This document shows, in pieces, positions 47,025 to 59,201 of a stretch of 64,000 nt of DNA. The stretch covers positions 2,922,981-2,986,980 of the forward strand of contig CM046332.1 in assembly GCA_025403435.1 (NCBI GenBank), read 5' to 3'. A program made the translations under genes and the position numbers. How positions within the stretch are numbered: the first letter of the stretch is position 1; each line of letters begins with the position of its first letter. The DNA comes from Artocarpus heterophyllus (Eukaryota > Streptophyta > Magnoliopsida > Rosales > Moraceae). The notes under the pieces are model-generated. The model had not been told where the DNA came from and did no database searches. It saw only the letters and a program-made list of their open reading frames with translations.

Positions 47025-48728
47025 CCCATAGTTTTTACGTAAATTTATGAGTTTGTCATCCTGCTATATGTGTAAATTATGTGATCTTGATCTTTCATAT
47101 GCTTGAATTTAATTTTATAGAGAGTTGACACTCTAGGTTTCTATATATTTTTATATGTTGTCATGGATTATATGGTGAATGTTTATTAATTAGTTATGAA
47201 TTGATTAAATTATTATTTAGGTATTTAATTATTAATTAATTTATAATGGTTATGGTTCCTTAGATGTTAGAATGTGTATCTAGGTTTTTCATATAATTAG
47301 ATGGCAGACTATCATCTTCATCTAGGAATTATTATTTAATTTTAAATTTGTAAGACTTATGTAGTTAAATAACCATTCAAAGAAGACAGATCTAGAAAGC
47401 AGATCTTGAAGATAGATGATGGTGCTCCCAGGTATTTCCTAAGTCTCTAATTTTATGCTTTTAGATTGTTGAAAATAAAATTGATGAATTGCATTAAAAA
47501 TTATATTTTCTGGAAAGGGTGATTTTTGCTCGGTCGGCATGCCGAACTCTCCGATTCGGTAAGCTGATGGTCACGGATCAGCAAGCCGAGCATGAGATTC
47601 GGTAGGCCATCAGCGGGGTAAAAATCAAGTGGTTCTAGCGACAGGCCAACTTCTAGTTCGGTAGGCCGATTAGTCATGAATTGACAGATCGATCTGTGAA
47701 GATCGGCAGGCCGGTGGGTCATGATCGGCAGGCCAATCACCCAATCGGGATGATCGGCCTGCTGACACAAAGCTGAGAATTTTTCTAGAAAAGGTGCAGT
47801 TTTCAATGTAGTTTAAATTTTATTTTTGGGACAATTCTAAGAAACATTAAAATTTGGATATGATAGAAAATTGTAGTATTTGATTCATACGGGCTTGAAG
47901 ACTTGAAGATGGGTATTACATAAAGAAGGATATAGCTTGAGGATTCAAGGATGAAGAATCGATAATATGTTTCTCTTATTCTCTTGTAATCTTTGTTTTC
48001 TTTTCTCTAGCGTAGAACCATAATATTAATATTACGGTTATTATTTTGCTTGTAGTTTTGCTTGAGTGCTTTGCTTGTCTATATTATAATATGATTTGCC
48101 ATGTATATTGATAACATGCCATATAGAATAGGGAGTGCCGCTCATATTAAAATTGTTCATGCATGTCTTTTAAAATAAAACCTTGATTTCAAAAGATTGA
48201 GTGGAAGAAGGCTTTTGAAGAGAGGACCTAACGCCTCCATCGTTGGTCCATAGGAAGAACATGGTGGTCCCAACCCCTAGGAAGGGATTTCTATTATGTA
48301 TCAGATTGGATCTCCAAAAAGGATAAGGTATTTTAGCATGATTTATGGTTGCACACCCCTTGGTGGCGATTATAAATCATGGATAAGATATTAAAATGAT
48401 GGTTATACACTCATGTTAATTTATTATTAACCTCTCCTAGGAGCTCTGTTAATAAAATTAATGACCAAAGAAATGATTATTAATATATACTAGATCATAC
48501 AGGTCCTGAATAGTATATATTAATCAAGAGGGGATCCGTATTCCTAATTGAATTTGGCATGACTCCCCTAAGAGCTTATTGAATTTTGAGTTAGGAATTA
48601 TTGCTGTAAGGTTGTGATATTTTCAAGGTTTTGACACATAAACACATTTGTATGATTGTGTTATCTGACTAAATTATTTTGATATGTTTGTTTATGCTTG
48701 GTATATGATTCTTTATTATAGATTAAAA
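47025..48728 (+). other. 5' leader of element I
   Basis: It is about 1.7 kb, long for a Copia leader, with no credible frame. The GC-rich array at 47531-47763 lies inside. The rest is AT-rich; its 48200-48440 part resembles the spacer 44655-45102. Confidence 0.6.
47531..47763. repeat. CGGCAGGCCG-type array in the leader of Copia I
   Basis: About nine units occur, such as TCGGCATGCCGAAC, TTCGGTAGGCCGAT, ATCGGCAGGCCGGT and ATCGGCCTGCTGA, 20-30 bp apart. The unit is the same as in the LTRs of gypsy H and K, although the elements are not related. Confidence 0.75.
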
Positions 48729-49607
48729 ATGTCTAAAAATGCTTTATCTTCAATACTTGACAAAAACCATTTAACTGGAGAGAATTATAATGATTGGAAA
48801 CGGAATCTGAATATCGTCCTCTCCTTTGAGAAACTAAAATTCGTGCTAACAACCCCTTGTCCTCCCAAGCCTATGGGAGATTCCACCAACGATCAATTCC
48901 AAGCATATGATCGTTGGAAAGATGCAAACGATCAGGCTCGCTACTATGTTATGGCTAGCATGAATAATGTGCTGCAGGCTCAACACGAGGATTATGAGAC
49001 TGCTAAGCAGATTTTGGATAATCTAGAAGATATGTTTGGAGGCTAGGCCTTAACAAAGTGGCAAGGGGTGCTTCGAAAACTTCTTAACTATAAGCAGAGG
49101 TCGACGACATCTGTAGAAGAGCACATGATGTTGGTCATGGGTTACCTCGCTAAGGCTCAAACCAATGAAGCCGACATCAATGCTAAAACTCAGATGATTA
49201 TGGTCTTTGAGACTCTGTCTAAGGAGTTTATCCCATTTAGAGCCACTTTTAATTTGAGCAATAGATGGGATATGACTTTAACAGAATTAATGAAACAATT
49301 ATAGGACTTCAAACTATTGATCAGGGAATCTCTTGCTGGTAAGGAGGCCAATTTTGCAGTTACTTCTGGTTCCAATCCCAATTCTGGGAACGGAAAGAAA
49401 CAACAAGCCAAGAACGGGAAGTATTCTATTCCTACTAAGAACAAGAGCAAGAAGAAGAAGAAGAAGAACTCAAAGAAGCTTAAGTGCTTCTTCTACAGGA
49501 AGGTCAGGCATATCAAGAAGCATTGCAAGGACTTCCTTTCCAAAGGACGTAGGTGTGATTATTTGTATTTAAAAACTTGTTTGGTTGAGGAATCTAGTAT
49601 CATTTAG
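48729..49607 (+). pseudogene. gag: Gag of element I, broken
   Basis: ATG 48729 reads MSKNALSSILDKNHLTGENY, then DWKRNLNIVLSFEKLKFVL, the conserved Copia gag N-terminus, and is preferred to an upstream ATG at 48684. TAG at 49044-49046 replaces Gln in GGQA. 49068-49304 continues (LLNYKQRSTTSVEEHMM) to a second TAG, again for Gln. 49317-49607 has a Lys-rich stretch and the knuckle CFFYRKVRHIKKHC, in which the second Cys is Tyr and the Gly before His is Arg. These are all G-to-A or C-to-T changes. Confidence 0.85.
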
Positions 49608-50770
49608 GTCATAGATTTTAGTGCAGCTAATCATGTTTGTGTTTCTCTATAGGGGTTCAAAGAAACAAGAAGTCTGTTTCATAAAGACTTCACGCTTTGG
49701 ATGGGCAATGGATCCTTGGTTGTAGCAAAAGTAGTGGGATACATCCATCTTTATTTTGATAATCATAGGAATATAATTTTGTGAGATTTTTTTATGTTCT
49801 TAAATTTAAAAGAAATTTAATTATAGGAATTTAATTCGTAAAAATAAATCTTTTATCTATTCTTGATGGATGCAAAATAATCTATTTTTTTATCAAACCT
49901 AAGATGGACTTATTACTTAATGCTGAGATAAATGATAATGACTTTAAAAGACTTAAAACTTTTCACTCTAATAAGACTTATCTTTGGCATTTACGCCTTG
50001 GTTATATTAACCTGAATAGGATTCAAAGGTTAGTAAGAGATGGACCTTTAAGTTACTTAAAGGTGGAATCTATACCTTAATATGAATCGTGTTTGGAGGA
50101 TAAATTGACCAAAAGACCATCGGGTCTAAGGGTAATAGGGCCAAAGGGGTTCTAGAACTTGTGCATAGTGATGTTTGCAGACTAATGAACATCCAAGCAT
50201 GAGGAGGGTTTGAGTACTTTGTGACTTTCATTGACGATTACTCAAGGTATGGGTATGTGTACCTGATGCACTACAAAAGCGAAACTTATAAAAAGTTCAA
50301 GGAGTTTCAGGCTGAAGTGGAAAAGCAATTAGGTAGACCCATAAAGGCACTTTGATCCGATCGAGGTGGAGAATACTTTTCTAATGAGTTTCTAGGACAC
50401 TTATTAGAGAATGGGATTTTATCCCATTTGACTACGTCGGGCACTCTGCAGTAGCATGGTATAGCGGAGAGAAGGAATAGGATTTTATTAGACATGGTAA
50501 GGTCCATGATGAGTTATTCATCATTACCTTTATCCTTTTGGGGATATACACTACAAACCGTTTGTTATCTTTTGAACAATGTGCCTTCAAAATCAGTCCC
50601 TAAAACTCCTCAAGAGTTGTGGATGGGCAGGAAGACATCCTTAAACTATATTCACATATGGGGATGTTCGGCTCATGTCTTGTTTAAGGATGCAAATAAG
50701 TTGGAAGCACGTTCAAAAGTTTGCATGTTTATAGGATATCCAAAAGGGACTAAAGGGCTATTTCTATAAC
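49608..50770 (+). pseudogene. pol: Protease remnant, gag-pre-integrase and integrase of element I
   Basis: After 49607 the plus strand reads a decayed protease region (VIDFSAANHVC in place of DSGATNHVC). Next is YLWHLRLGYINLNRIQRLV (near 49980), with the His pair of the zinc motif. The integrase core follows in shifting frames: LVHSDVC near 50160, then FIDDYSRYGYVY, then SDRGGEYF near 50360. The open frame 50494-50769 has [20 protein letters not shown] and [20 protein letters not shown]. At least three stops or shifts occur. Confidence 0.8.
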
Positions 50771-52000
50771 CTAAAGGAAAATAAACTTGTGGTTTCAACT
50801 AATGCAACTTTCCTTGAGGAGACTTACATGGACAATGTTAAGCCTCGAAGCAAAATGGTACTTAAGGAGTTAAGGAGTGATCCAATCACTCCGAAGGTTC
50901 CAAATGAAACCGTTTCGATCAATGTGGAAAGACTAAACGAACTCGAACAACAACCTAAGGGGCTTCAGCGTAGTGGGAGGATCGGGTGTCAACTCGAGAG
51001 GTATATGTTCAATAGAGAAGCCTTCTTGACTGAACCGGATGAACATAATAGGGATCCTTATACTTATACGGAGGCTATAGAGGATGTTGATTTGAAACTC
51101 TAGATAGGGGCCCTAAACACATAGATGAAGTCTATGGAGGCTAATCAAGTCTAGGAGCCTGTGGATCTTCCCAAAGGTGGTTTTAAGTGGATCTACAAGA
51201 GGAAAAGAGGAGTGGATGGAAAGGTTAAAACCTTTAAAGCTAGACTAGTAGCTAAGGATTATATGCAAAAGGAAAGAATCGATTACGAGGAAACCTTTTC
51301 ACCTATGGCCATGCTTAAGTCCATCTGGATTCTCTTGTCTATAGCTGCCGCTCTCGACTATGAGATTTGGCAAATAGATGTTAAGATGGCTTTTCTAAAT
51401 GGCTATCTTGATGAGTTCATTTATATGGAAAAACCAAACGGGTTCAAGGTCAAGGGTCAAGAGGGTAAGGTTTGTAAGCTGCTAAAGTTAATTTATGGAC
51501 TTAAGCAGGCTTCCCATTCTTGGAACATAAGATTTGATTAGGTGATCAAGACTCATGGGTTCTCACAAAATGTGGATGAGCCATGTGTTTACAAACACAT
51601 TAAGGATGGGAAGGTGGTTTTTCTACTACTCTATGTAGATGACATTCTACTAATTGGCAATGACGTACGGGCATTGTCATTGGTCAAGTTATGGTTGACA
51701 AAGCAGTTTGACATGAAGGACTTAGGTGAGGCTAATTTTGTTCTTGGTATCCAGATTTTTTGAGATAGGAAGAACAAAATAATAGCTTTGTCCTAGGTTG
51801 GCTACATAGATAAAATTCTTAGGAGGTTTGCAATACAGGATTCTAAGAAAGGTGGGTAACTATCTAGGTATGGAATTACTCTTTCTAACAAAGACTCTCC
51901 AAAGTCTGAGGAAGAAAGATAATACATGAAGAAGGTGCCTTATGCTTCGGCAGTGGGTAGTTTCATGTATGCTATGCTTTGCACATGACTGGATATTTGT
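50771..52000 (+). pseudogene. pol: Reverse transcriptase of element I
   Basis: A linker (50789-51103) precedes RT. The frame 51161-51541 has GGFKWIYKRKRGVDGKVKTF, ARLVAKDYMQKERIDYEETF and IDVKMAFLNGYLDEFIYM. A stop at 51539-51541 comes before 51542-51763, with FLLLYVDDILLIGND, the intact YVDD site, and FDMKDLGEANFVLGIQIF. The part 51764-52000 reads on with stops (for example KKVPYASAVGSFMYAMLCT near 51935). This part is only lightly damaged. Confidence 0.88.
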
Positions 52001-52003
52001 TAT

Positions 52004-52621
52004 GTGGTTAGGATTGTAAGTCGATTTCAGGTGGATCCAAGACCGAACCACTGGGTTACGGTAAAACATATTTTCAAGTACCTGAGAAGGACTCGAGGGT
52101 ATATGCTTTTGTATTCGGGTGAGGACTTGACTCCTCTAGGATATACTGACTCAGATTTTGAATCTTATTTGGATTTTAGGAGATCGACTTTGGGTTTTGT
52201 GTTTACTCTAGGTGGCGGTGCCATCAGTTGGAGAAGTGTGAAGCAAGATTGCACTTCAGCTTCAACGATAGAGGCTGAGTATGTGGCAGCTAGTGATGCT
52301 TCAAAAGAAGCAGTGTGGCTCCATAAGTTCCTTGGGGATCTTGAGGTAGTTCCTAGTATGGATAAGGCGGTATCACTGTATTGTGAGAACAGTGCGGCGG
52401 TAGCTAATGCCAAGGAACCAAGATTTCACAAGAAGAGTAAGCATATTGATGGGAAGTATCATGTGATAAAGGACTTCATCGAGGGCGGGCATGTCACAAT
52501 GTGCAAAATCTCATCAGAGGACAATTTAGCTTATCCATTCATGAAGACACTTATTGGGAAAGTCTTCGAGAGACATGTGGAAGCTATAGGGATGCGAGAT
52601 TTGTCATATTTACTCACTTAG
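52004..52621 (+). pseudogene. pol: RNase H of element I, open to its natural end
   Basis: This 205-residue stretch reads WVTVKHIFKYLRRTRGYML, then LGYTDSDFESYLDFRRST (first catalytic Asp), ISWRSVKQDCTSASTIEAEY (catalytic Glu) and VSLYCENSAAVANAKEPRFH. In the last, the usual Asp of YCDN is Glu. It ends in the usual place, 15 bp before the 3' LTR. It has no start of its own, since it is the end of the polyprotein. Confidence 0.85.
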
Positions 52622-52635
52622 TGCAAGTGGGTGAT
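52620..52635 (+). other. Polypurine tract of element I
   Basis: AGTGCAAGTGGGTGAT abuts the LTR. The purine run is short and interrupted, but its place and its likeness to that of G support it. Confidence 0.6.
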
Positions 52636-52784
52636 TGTTAGACTGTGTATGCCCTAAGGAGTAAAAATGTAATATGTTTTTTGAGACATTTTTATTAATA
52701 AAGAATTTATTTATTATTTATTTATCAAATCTTGTCCTCTTTACGATCATATTTGTTGAATGTATATTAAGCAAACAATAGTTT
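52636..52784 (+). repeat. 3' LTR of element I, first 149 bp
   Basis: It begins TGTTAGAC and aligns with the start of 45103-47012. It ends with AGTTT, the left copy of the duplication made by K. Confidence 0.92.
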
Positions 52785-53031
52785 TGTAACACCCACCTAT
52801 TTTTATGTAATGAATCACGTTAAGTTAGTAACGACATTAAGAAAATTTTAGTAATTATTTATGTTATAAGCTATGATATATGATTTTAATGTTACTAATT
52901 GTTTTTTCAAGTTTTATGACAGGTGACGACCGCATGGAATCGTTGTGCTCAGGTGTTCATGATCATTTTAATGTATGTTTAATTATGATGCAATGATGTA
53001 TGAATGTTTTAATGTATGGCATTTATGGATA

Positions 53032-53160
53032 GTTCGGCAGGCCTGAAAAGTTTGCCCAAGATCGGCAGGCCGAAGGAAACCATCGGCAGGCCGAACTTGG
53101 TGGAACCGTCAGGCCAAAGGGGAAAATCGGCAGGCCAAAGGGGAAAATCGGCAGGCCAAA
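53032..53160. repeat. GC-rich CGGCAGGCCG array near the start of the 5' LTR of K
   Basis: Six units (five CGGCAGGCC and one CGTCAGGCC), each about 20-25 bp from the next, all read the same way. The last two share AAAGGGGAAAAT between them. Confidence 0.88.
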
Positions 53161-55241
53161 TATGGCTGACGAGCAGTCAACAGAAATCTCTCCAAATTTA
53201 TGACTAAGATAGTTACGTTAAATGGGCAATTTATTGTGATTAATTGACATAATAATGGAATAATTTTATCAGTTACGGAAATTAAAGGGTTTGACTTGCA
53301 TTGATTTGTATTATTTTAAATGGTTTTCTATTTTTAGAAGGAAAAAATATGGCAAGTAAGACTAGAGTTTTGACTTTCCCTCTTTTCTCTCCTTCCTCCA
53401 CGCCAGTTGCCATCTAACAGTCAGAAAATTCTGACTTAATGGAGGGTAATGAATCTTCATTATGCTCATTACGTTAAAAAAAAATTAACGTTCTTTTCCT
53501 TAGATATTCTCTCATCTTTTCTCTCTTAGTTCTGAGACGTTCTCTCATTCTTCTTCTTCTTCTTCTCTTCTTCACGAATTCCATCTCCTTCTCTCTCAAA
53601 AAAAAAAATCTCTACAAGTATTGAAAGAAAAAGTTATATTTTTTTTGTTGAATTCAAAGACTTTAAGAAGAAATTTTCAAGGTAAGAACTTTTTCGGCAA
53701 TTCTGAAAAGAATTCTCCTCCACCAATCGTCTGCAATATCTTTCTCTAGGTATTGTATTTTGCTATGAGTTTTTTTTTATTATGATGTTCATGTATGTAT
53801 TATGTGATGTTTTTCCAAGTTTCATGTCATTTCGGTGTTTCTATGAAAAATATGAATTTTCTATCCTCTACCCCTCACAGTAAAATATTACTGTTTAACT
53901 TTGATACATGAAAATGTAATGTTTATTCAAGAGGTAAATGAATGATGTTTTTCATGAAAGTTGTCAAGAAGGTGCATGTATAATGTATGATGAGTGTATA
54001 TTTTATGTTATGAAATTTCTATGAGAAAATTGTTTTAACAATGCTGTTTTTGAATTTTTGTTTTATAAAATGTTTAATATGTTTAAATGATTTTTATTGA
54101 TGATGAAATATTTTTATGATGTTGAAATATATGATAATAAGATGTTTGTATGAATTTTAAAATGTATGTATTTTAAATTATTAGAAAACGTTTTCAAAAG
54201 ATTTTCATGATTGTAATATATGAGATGTTTTGATGATAATTTTATGTTGTCAAAATGATGATTATGAGTTATGTTTGTAATATGAGATGAATGTATATAT
54301 GAATGTTATATGAATGAATGTTATGCGAATGGATGTTTTATGATAAGTATTAATTTTATTGTATTTTTAAATGGATAAATGGCATGAACACTCAAGGGAA
54401 CAAGCACTTCGAGACCGCGGCGTCATCACCAAAAGTATATTAAGATTAAGTAAGCTAGCTTTAATGTAAGTACATTCTCACCTGCAACATGACACGTTTT
54501 ACAAGGTTTGATGTTATGTTCACAATGATATTTATGATGATTTTATGGTTGTTTTCCTTAAAGGATTTCTTATGAAAGATTTTCATGATTTAAAGTTATG
54601 TATGTATGACGATGACATGATTCAAAGCATGAAAACTATGTATATATATATATATCACCTAATAAGTGTTGCACACCAAAGTTATGAAATGATATGTTAT
54701 GATGTCATGTTTGGTTTGGGATTAGCTACCCTTCTCCTCTCATGACGGCGTGCCTACAATGATGTTTATGGTGCAACACTTGGGCCCTTAAGATAAAATG
54801 GAATAAGTTTTAATATTGTCAATGAAATGAAAGATATGTTTCTATGAAATTGTGCTTAAGGCACTTTGATAATATGATGACAATGATGATGTTGATGTAT
54901 ATGTAATGTTTTAAACTGTGAGAATTATATGTACTTACTAAGCATTAGCTTAATCTTGTTTTATGTCATGTTGCAAATAAGGGTAAGAAAATCATGAAAT
55001 TGGCGGAGGACATGGGAAGGCGTGTGAGCACAAAGTATGATGAATTATAATCGGAAGAACGCCAAGAAGAATGATTTTATGTTTTAAATCAAGTTTTATA
55101 TTTTGAACGTTATTTTTTATGTTAAGTTTTAAGAATATTTAAACTATGGTTTAATATTCTATTTTATCATTTTTTTAAAGAATTTTGATCTTCCGCATTT
55201 TTATGAAAAATTAAATTTGTTTGCAAAATGAGATTTTGGCA

Positions 55242-55460
55242 CGGTCGGCCTACCGAACATCCTTGGTCGGCCTGCCAATGTCTGAAACTTTGGTCTGCCG
55301 ATCACGTTTTCGGCCTGCTGGATGATGATGAGTTTTTTTTAACCCAGTCTTGCAAAGCCTCTTCCAGCCTGCTGGTTGAGGAACTCTGGCCTGCCAATCA
55401 TGTTCGGCCTGCCGAAGTCCCAAGTTCGGCCTGCCGAAGTCCCAAGTTCGGCCTGCCGAA
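55242..55460. repeat. GC-rich CGGCCTGCCG array near the end of the 5' LTR of K
   Basis: About ten units in the opposite orientation to the first array. The last three are a perfect tandem repeat, TTCGGCCTGCCGAAGTCCCAAG type with a 22-bp period. Confidence 0.88.
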
Positions 55461-55817
55461 CTGTGGGAGTAAGTAAACTTTAAATGATGTGATGATTAAT
55501 GAGATATGATGTGAATTTCTTATAAGTTATGGTTTTACAACTTGGTATATCTATTTTATTAAAATAAGTTCTTGATTAATTTAAAGTATAATTGAATAAA
55601 TTGTGATATGGAGTGACTTAAGCAATATGATTTGACAATGTTAAGTTATTTAAAAATATATATATGAATGGATCCTAGTTAAGTATGTTTAATTACTTTT
55701 ACAATTTAAAAGTATCGTTCAAGTTTTGTAATAATATTTATGTTTAAAGTCAAGTAAGTATGAATGTAAGAATGTAACGACATCTATGACGTCCGTAAGG
55801 GGGGGCGTTATAGGCTT

Positions 55818-55828
55818 TGGTATCAGAG
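55818..55828 (+). other. Primer-binding site of element K
   Basis: TGGTATCAGAG, the initiator-Met type, lies 5 bp after the LTR, as in H. Confidence 0.9.
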
Positions 55829-56030
55829 AGATTTTTTCCGATTACAATTCATAGAGCCACACGTCAATCCAAGTCTTCCAAGTAAGTATGTTATAAAGTT
55901 AGATGTATTGATGCAAGTATGATGATAAGATTAAGGTTTAAATGTTTAATGATTAACGATCCAGTAGTGAAAACCTGTCTCATAATTGGAAGATTATTTC
56001 TAAGTTCCTAATTCTTTTTGGAAATTTACG

Positions 56031-57180
56031 ATGGACGGCCATAGAAGAATGTAAACTCGCACCCAAACCAACGAAAGACTCAGGACGATGATCGCTGAAC
56101 TGCAAAGGCAGTTGGAGGATCAACGAAGGGAAATTGCAGCGTTAAAGGCTAACGGCCAAAATGATGAACAACGAGGCAATGATGTGCCTCCTCCTCCTCC
56201 GCAGCCACAAGTAAATGAAGTCCCAGTTCTTGCTGCTGAACCAAGAGTGGCCTATTAGGAATCCTTTTTGGTTAGATGGAAGAGAGTTAAGCCAGCGGAT
56301 TTCGAAGGTTCTAAGGATCCGCTAGTAGCTCAGGGATGGTTAAAGACGATTGAGGCTACCTTACGACTCATGGATTTCACGGACAACGAGAAGGTCCTCT
56401 GTGCATCGTACTGCCTCACCATGGAGGCCAGGATATGGTGGGATGGCATCGAACAGAGCAGGAATGTTGAAGAGATGACATGGGCTAACTTCGTTCATGA
56501 GTTCAACACGAAGTTCTTCCATATGAATGTTACAAGGAAGCATTATGAGGTGTTCGAGAGCTTACGTCAGAGGGATATGTCAGTCACTGATGTGGTGACA
56601 AAGTTTGATCAGCTAGCCCGTTTATGTCCAAGAATGGTTATGGATGAAAGTGAAAGGGTCAGAAGACTGATCAGAGCTCTTAGTCCAGATATTGCTACGA
56701 TCGTTGATGGGGCAAGTCCGCCAAGGACTCAAGAACAGGTTGTTATGAGGGCTCAATGTGCTGAGTTTCATCTATCCAAGCTAAGAAGGAACCAGCCTCA
56801 GTCAGGTCAGCAGGCCAATAATGCAAACAACCAGAACCGCCCTCCCCACAGGAACAACAACAACAGCAACAACAACAGCAACAACAATAACCAAAGCAGG
56901 AGGAATAACAAGAGGAAGGGTAATCCTCAAAACCAGCAGGGCCAAGACAACAAGAGGCACAATGATGGCCAGCCTAATAATAATAACAGGCAATTTCAAC
57001 CGTGTGCCAAATGTGGAAAGAAGCATCCAGGGGAATGCCGCTTGGGAACAAACCAATGTTTCATCTATGAGCATGAAGACCACTTTGTTAAGAACTGTCC
57101 CAAGCTGATGAACGCCAATGCCCCCCAGAGAGCTCCTCCTCAAGCCCAACTTCATCAGATGCAAGCCTCCCTTGAAGGGT
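56031..57180 (+). pseudogene. gag: Gag of element K, broken by stops
   Basis: ATG 56031 gives MDGHRRM, and then TAA (56052-56054) where H has CAA. TAG at 56256-56258 is CAG in H. From 56259 the frame is open: RWKRVKPADFEGSKDPLVA, then YCLTMEARIWWDGIEQSRN, an Asn-rich stretch and two knuckles. The first, CAKCGKKHPGEC, is intact. The second reads CFIYEHEDHFVKNC, its Cys and Gly replaced by Tyr and Glu as against H. The gag reads on into protease with no stop, as the intact family probably does. Confidence 0.9.
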
Positions 57181-57766
57181 CACTTATCAGTCAAGGAAGA
57201 ATTGAAGCCCCACCGACGAATGTCCAAATCTATGCCATGACGAAAGAACAAGTGGCTACAGAAGCTTCCAATGTGGTCACAGGTCAGATAACAAGCTTAT
57301 CTAATGATGCTTATGTTCTTTTTGATACGAGTGCCACGCATTCTTTTGTATCTATGTCATATGCTAAGAAGATAGAGGTTCATTTAGAGCCTATGAGACA
57401 GGGATTCACTACGACACTACCCTTGGGGAAGTGATATTATCTACGCACTGTTGGCGTATAGTACCCCTATGGATTTCTGATAGGGAGCTATTCGTCGACC
57501 TTATTGTAATTGACATGCATGACTACGACATGATTCTTGGAACGGATTTCCTAAGCAAGTATAATGCCTCTATTGAATGCCGAAAACGAAAGGTGATCTT
57601 CCATCCTAAAGGTGATCAGAAGTTCATTTATGTTGGCGAGTCTAGAAAGAAACCTTATATGTTTCTATCGGCAATAAAAGCAAGGAAGTTATTAGCAAGT
57701 GGCTACATGGGCTATCTGGCGAACGCTATAGAAAAAAAAAAGCCAAGAAGGAAAGACAAGAATTGA
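57181..57766 (+). pseudogene. Aspartic protease of element K
   Basis: AYVLFDTSATHSFVSMSYAK carries Ser in place of the active-site Gly that H keeps (GGT to AGT type). A one-base loss near 57424 shifts the frame. 57431-57766 then has YDMILGTDFLSKYNASIECR. An extra A in the run at about 57730-57740 closes it. This protease is dead by both point change and frame. Confidence 0.88.
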
Positions 57767-57770
57767 AGAT

Positions 57771-59201
57771 GTGCATGTTGTTCATGAATATATAGATGTG
57801 TTTCCTGATGATCTGACGAGTATACCGCCAGAAAGAGAAGTTGAATTCGAGATTGAGCTCACTCCTGGCACCGATCTGATATCTAAAGCGCCTTACAGAA
57901 TGGCCCTGGTAGAGTTAAAGGAGCTTCACACGCAATTAAAAGAGCTACTTGACAAAGGTTTTATTAGGCCAAGTCATTCTCTATGGGGAGCTCCAGTCTT
58001 GATTGTAAAGAAAAAGGATAGCACTATGAGACTCTACATCGACTATAGAGAGCTAAACAAGGAGACGATTAAGAACAAGTACCCATTGCCTCGAATTGAT
58101 GATTTGTTTGATCAGCTCAAGGGTGCATCTATGTTCTCAAAGATTGATCTACGATCAGGATATCATCAGTTGAAGGTTAAAGAAGGAGATATCCCCAAGA
58201 CTGCTTTCAGGTCAAGGTATGGTCACCATGAATTCGTGGTTATGCCTTTCGGTCTGACGAATGCACCTGCTGCCTTTATGGATTTGATGAACCGGGTATT
58301 CAAGGATTTCCTTGATAAATTTGTTGTTGTATTTATCGATGATATTCTTGTCTATTCTAAGAATCATGAAGAGCATGAGGAACATTTCAGGATTGTGCTG
58401 GAGACTTTAAGAAGACACTAGCTATATGCAAAGTTCTCTAAATGCGAGTTTTGGCTTGATAAAGTGTCATTTTTGGGGCATGTTATTTCGAAGGAAGGGA
58501 TTATGGTTGATCCTGCTAAAGTAGAAGCCGTTTTCAACTAGAAGCAACCAATGAATGCAAGTGAAATAAGGAGCTTCTTGGGTTTAGCAAGATACTACTG
58601 GAGATTCGTAGAAGACTTCTCCAAGATAGCAGCTCCACTCACGAACCTGACTCGCAAAGAAAAGAAGTATGAATGGACAGATGTATGTGAAAGGAGCTTT
58701 CAAGAACCGAAGAAGAGACTAACGACGGCTCCAGTGTTGGCAATTCCTGAAGGAAATGATGGGTTTATTATTTATAGTGATGCATCCAAGATGGGCCTCG
58801 GAGCTGTATTAATGCAAAATGAAAGGGTGATTGCTTATGCGTCAAGACAACTAAAGGATTATGAAAAGAACTATCCTACTCATGACCTCGAGTTAGCAGC
58901 AGTCGTTTTTGCGTTGAAGATATGGAGACACTACTTATATGGGGTCCAATGCAAGATCTTCACTGATCATCAAAGTCTGAAGTATTTCTTCACGCAAAGA
59001 GACCTGAATATGAGACAACAAAGATGGCTAGAGTTGGTGAAGGATTATGATTGTGAAATCCTTTATCATCTTGGAAAAGCTAACCGAGTGGCTGATGCTC
59101 TAAGTAGGAAGTCAGTTGCCACGTTGATGTCAATGCAAGCAATGTCTCCACCTTTAAGAAAGGAAATTCTAGACTTTGGTTTGGAACTTATAGCAGGCTA
59201 G
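57771..59201 (+). pseudogene. pol: Reverse transcriptase and RNase H of element K
   Basis: 57771-58421 has [54 protein letters not shown] and [20 protein letters not shown]; the RT catalytic residues are intact. It ends at TAG 58419-58421 where H has CAG. A second TAG, near 58539, stands for Trp. 58551-59201 has the connection, and RNase H with [20 protein letters not shown] and [20 protein letters not shown]. It ends at TAG 59199-59201, where H has CAA. Apart from stops, this is the best-kept copy of this region in the family here. Confidence 0.9.

Larger units (their letters stand above)
52785..55812 (+). repeat. 5' LTR of element K
   Basis: It is 3028 bp long, aligns with 60711-63685, and in the same order with the reverse complement of the LTRs of H. 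Confidence 0.92.

Noticed and set aside
53032..53160. Regularly spaced short repeats that could suggest a CRISPR array
   Set aside because: The units are only about 10-12 bp, vary from copy to copy, have spacers that are themselves related, and lie in plant LTRs. No cas genes are near.
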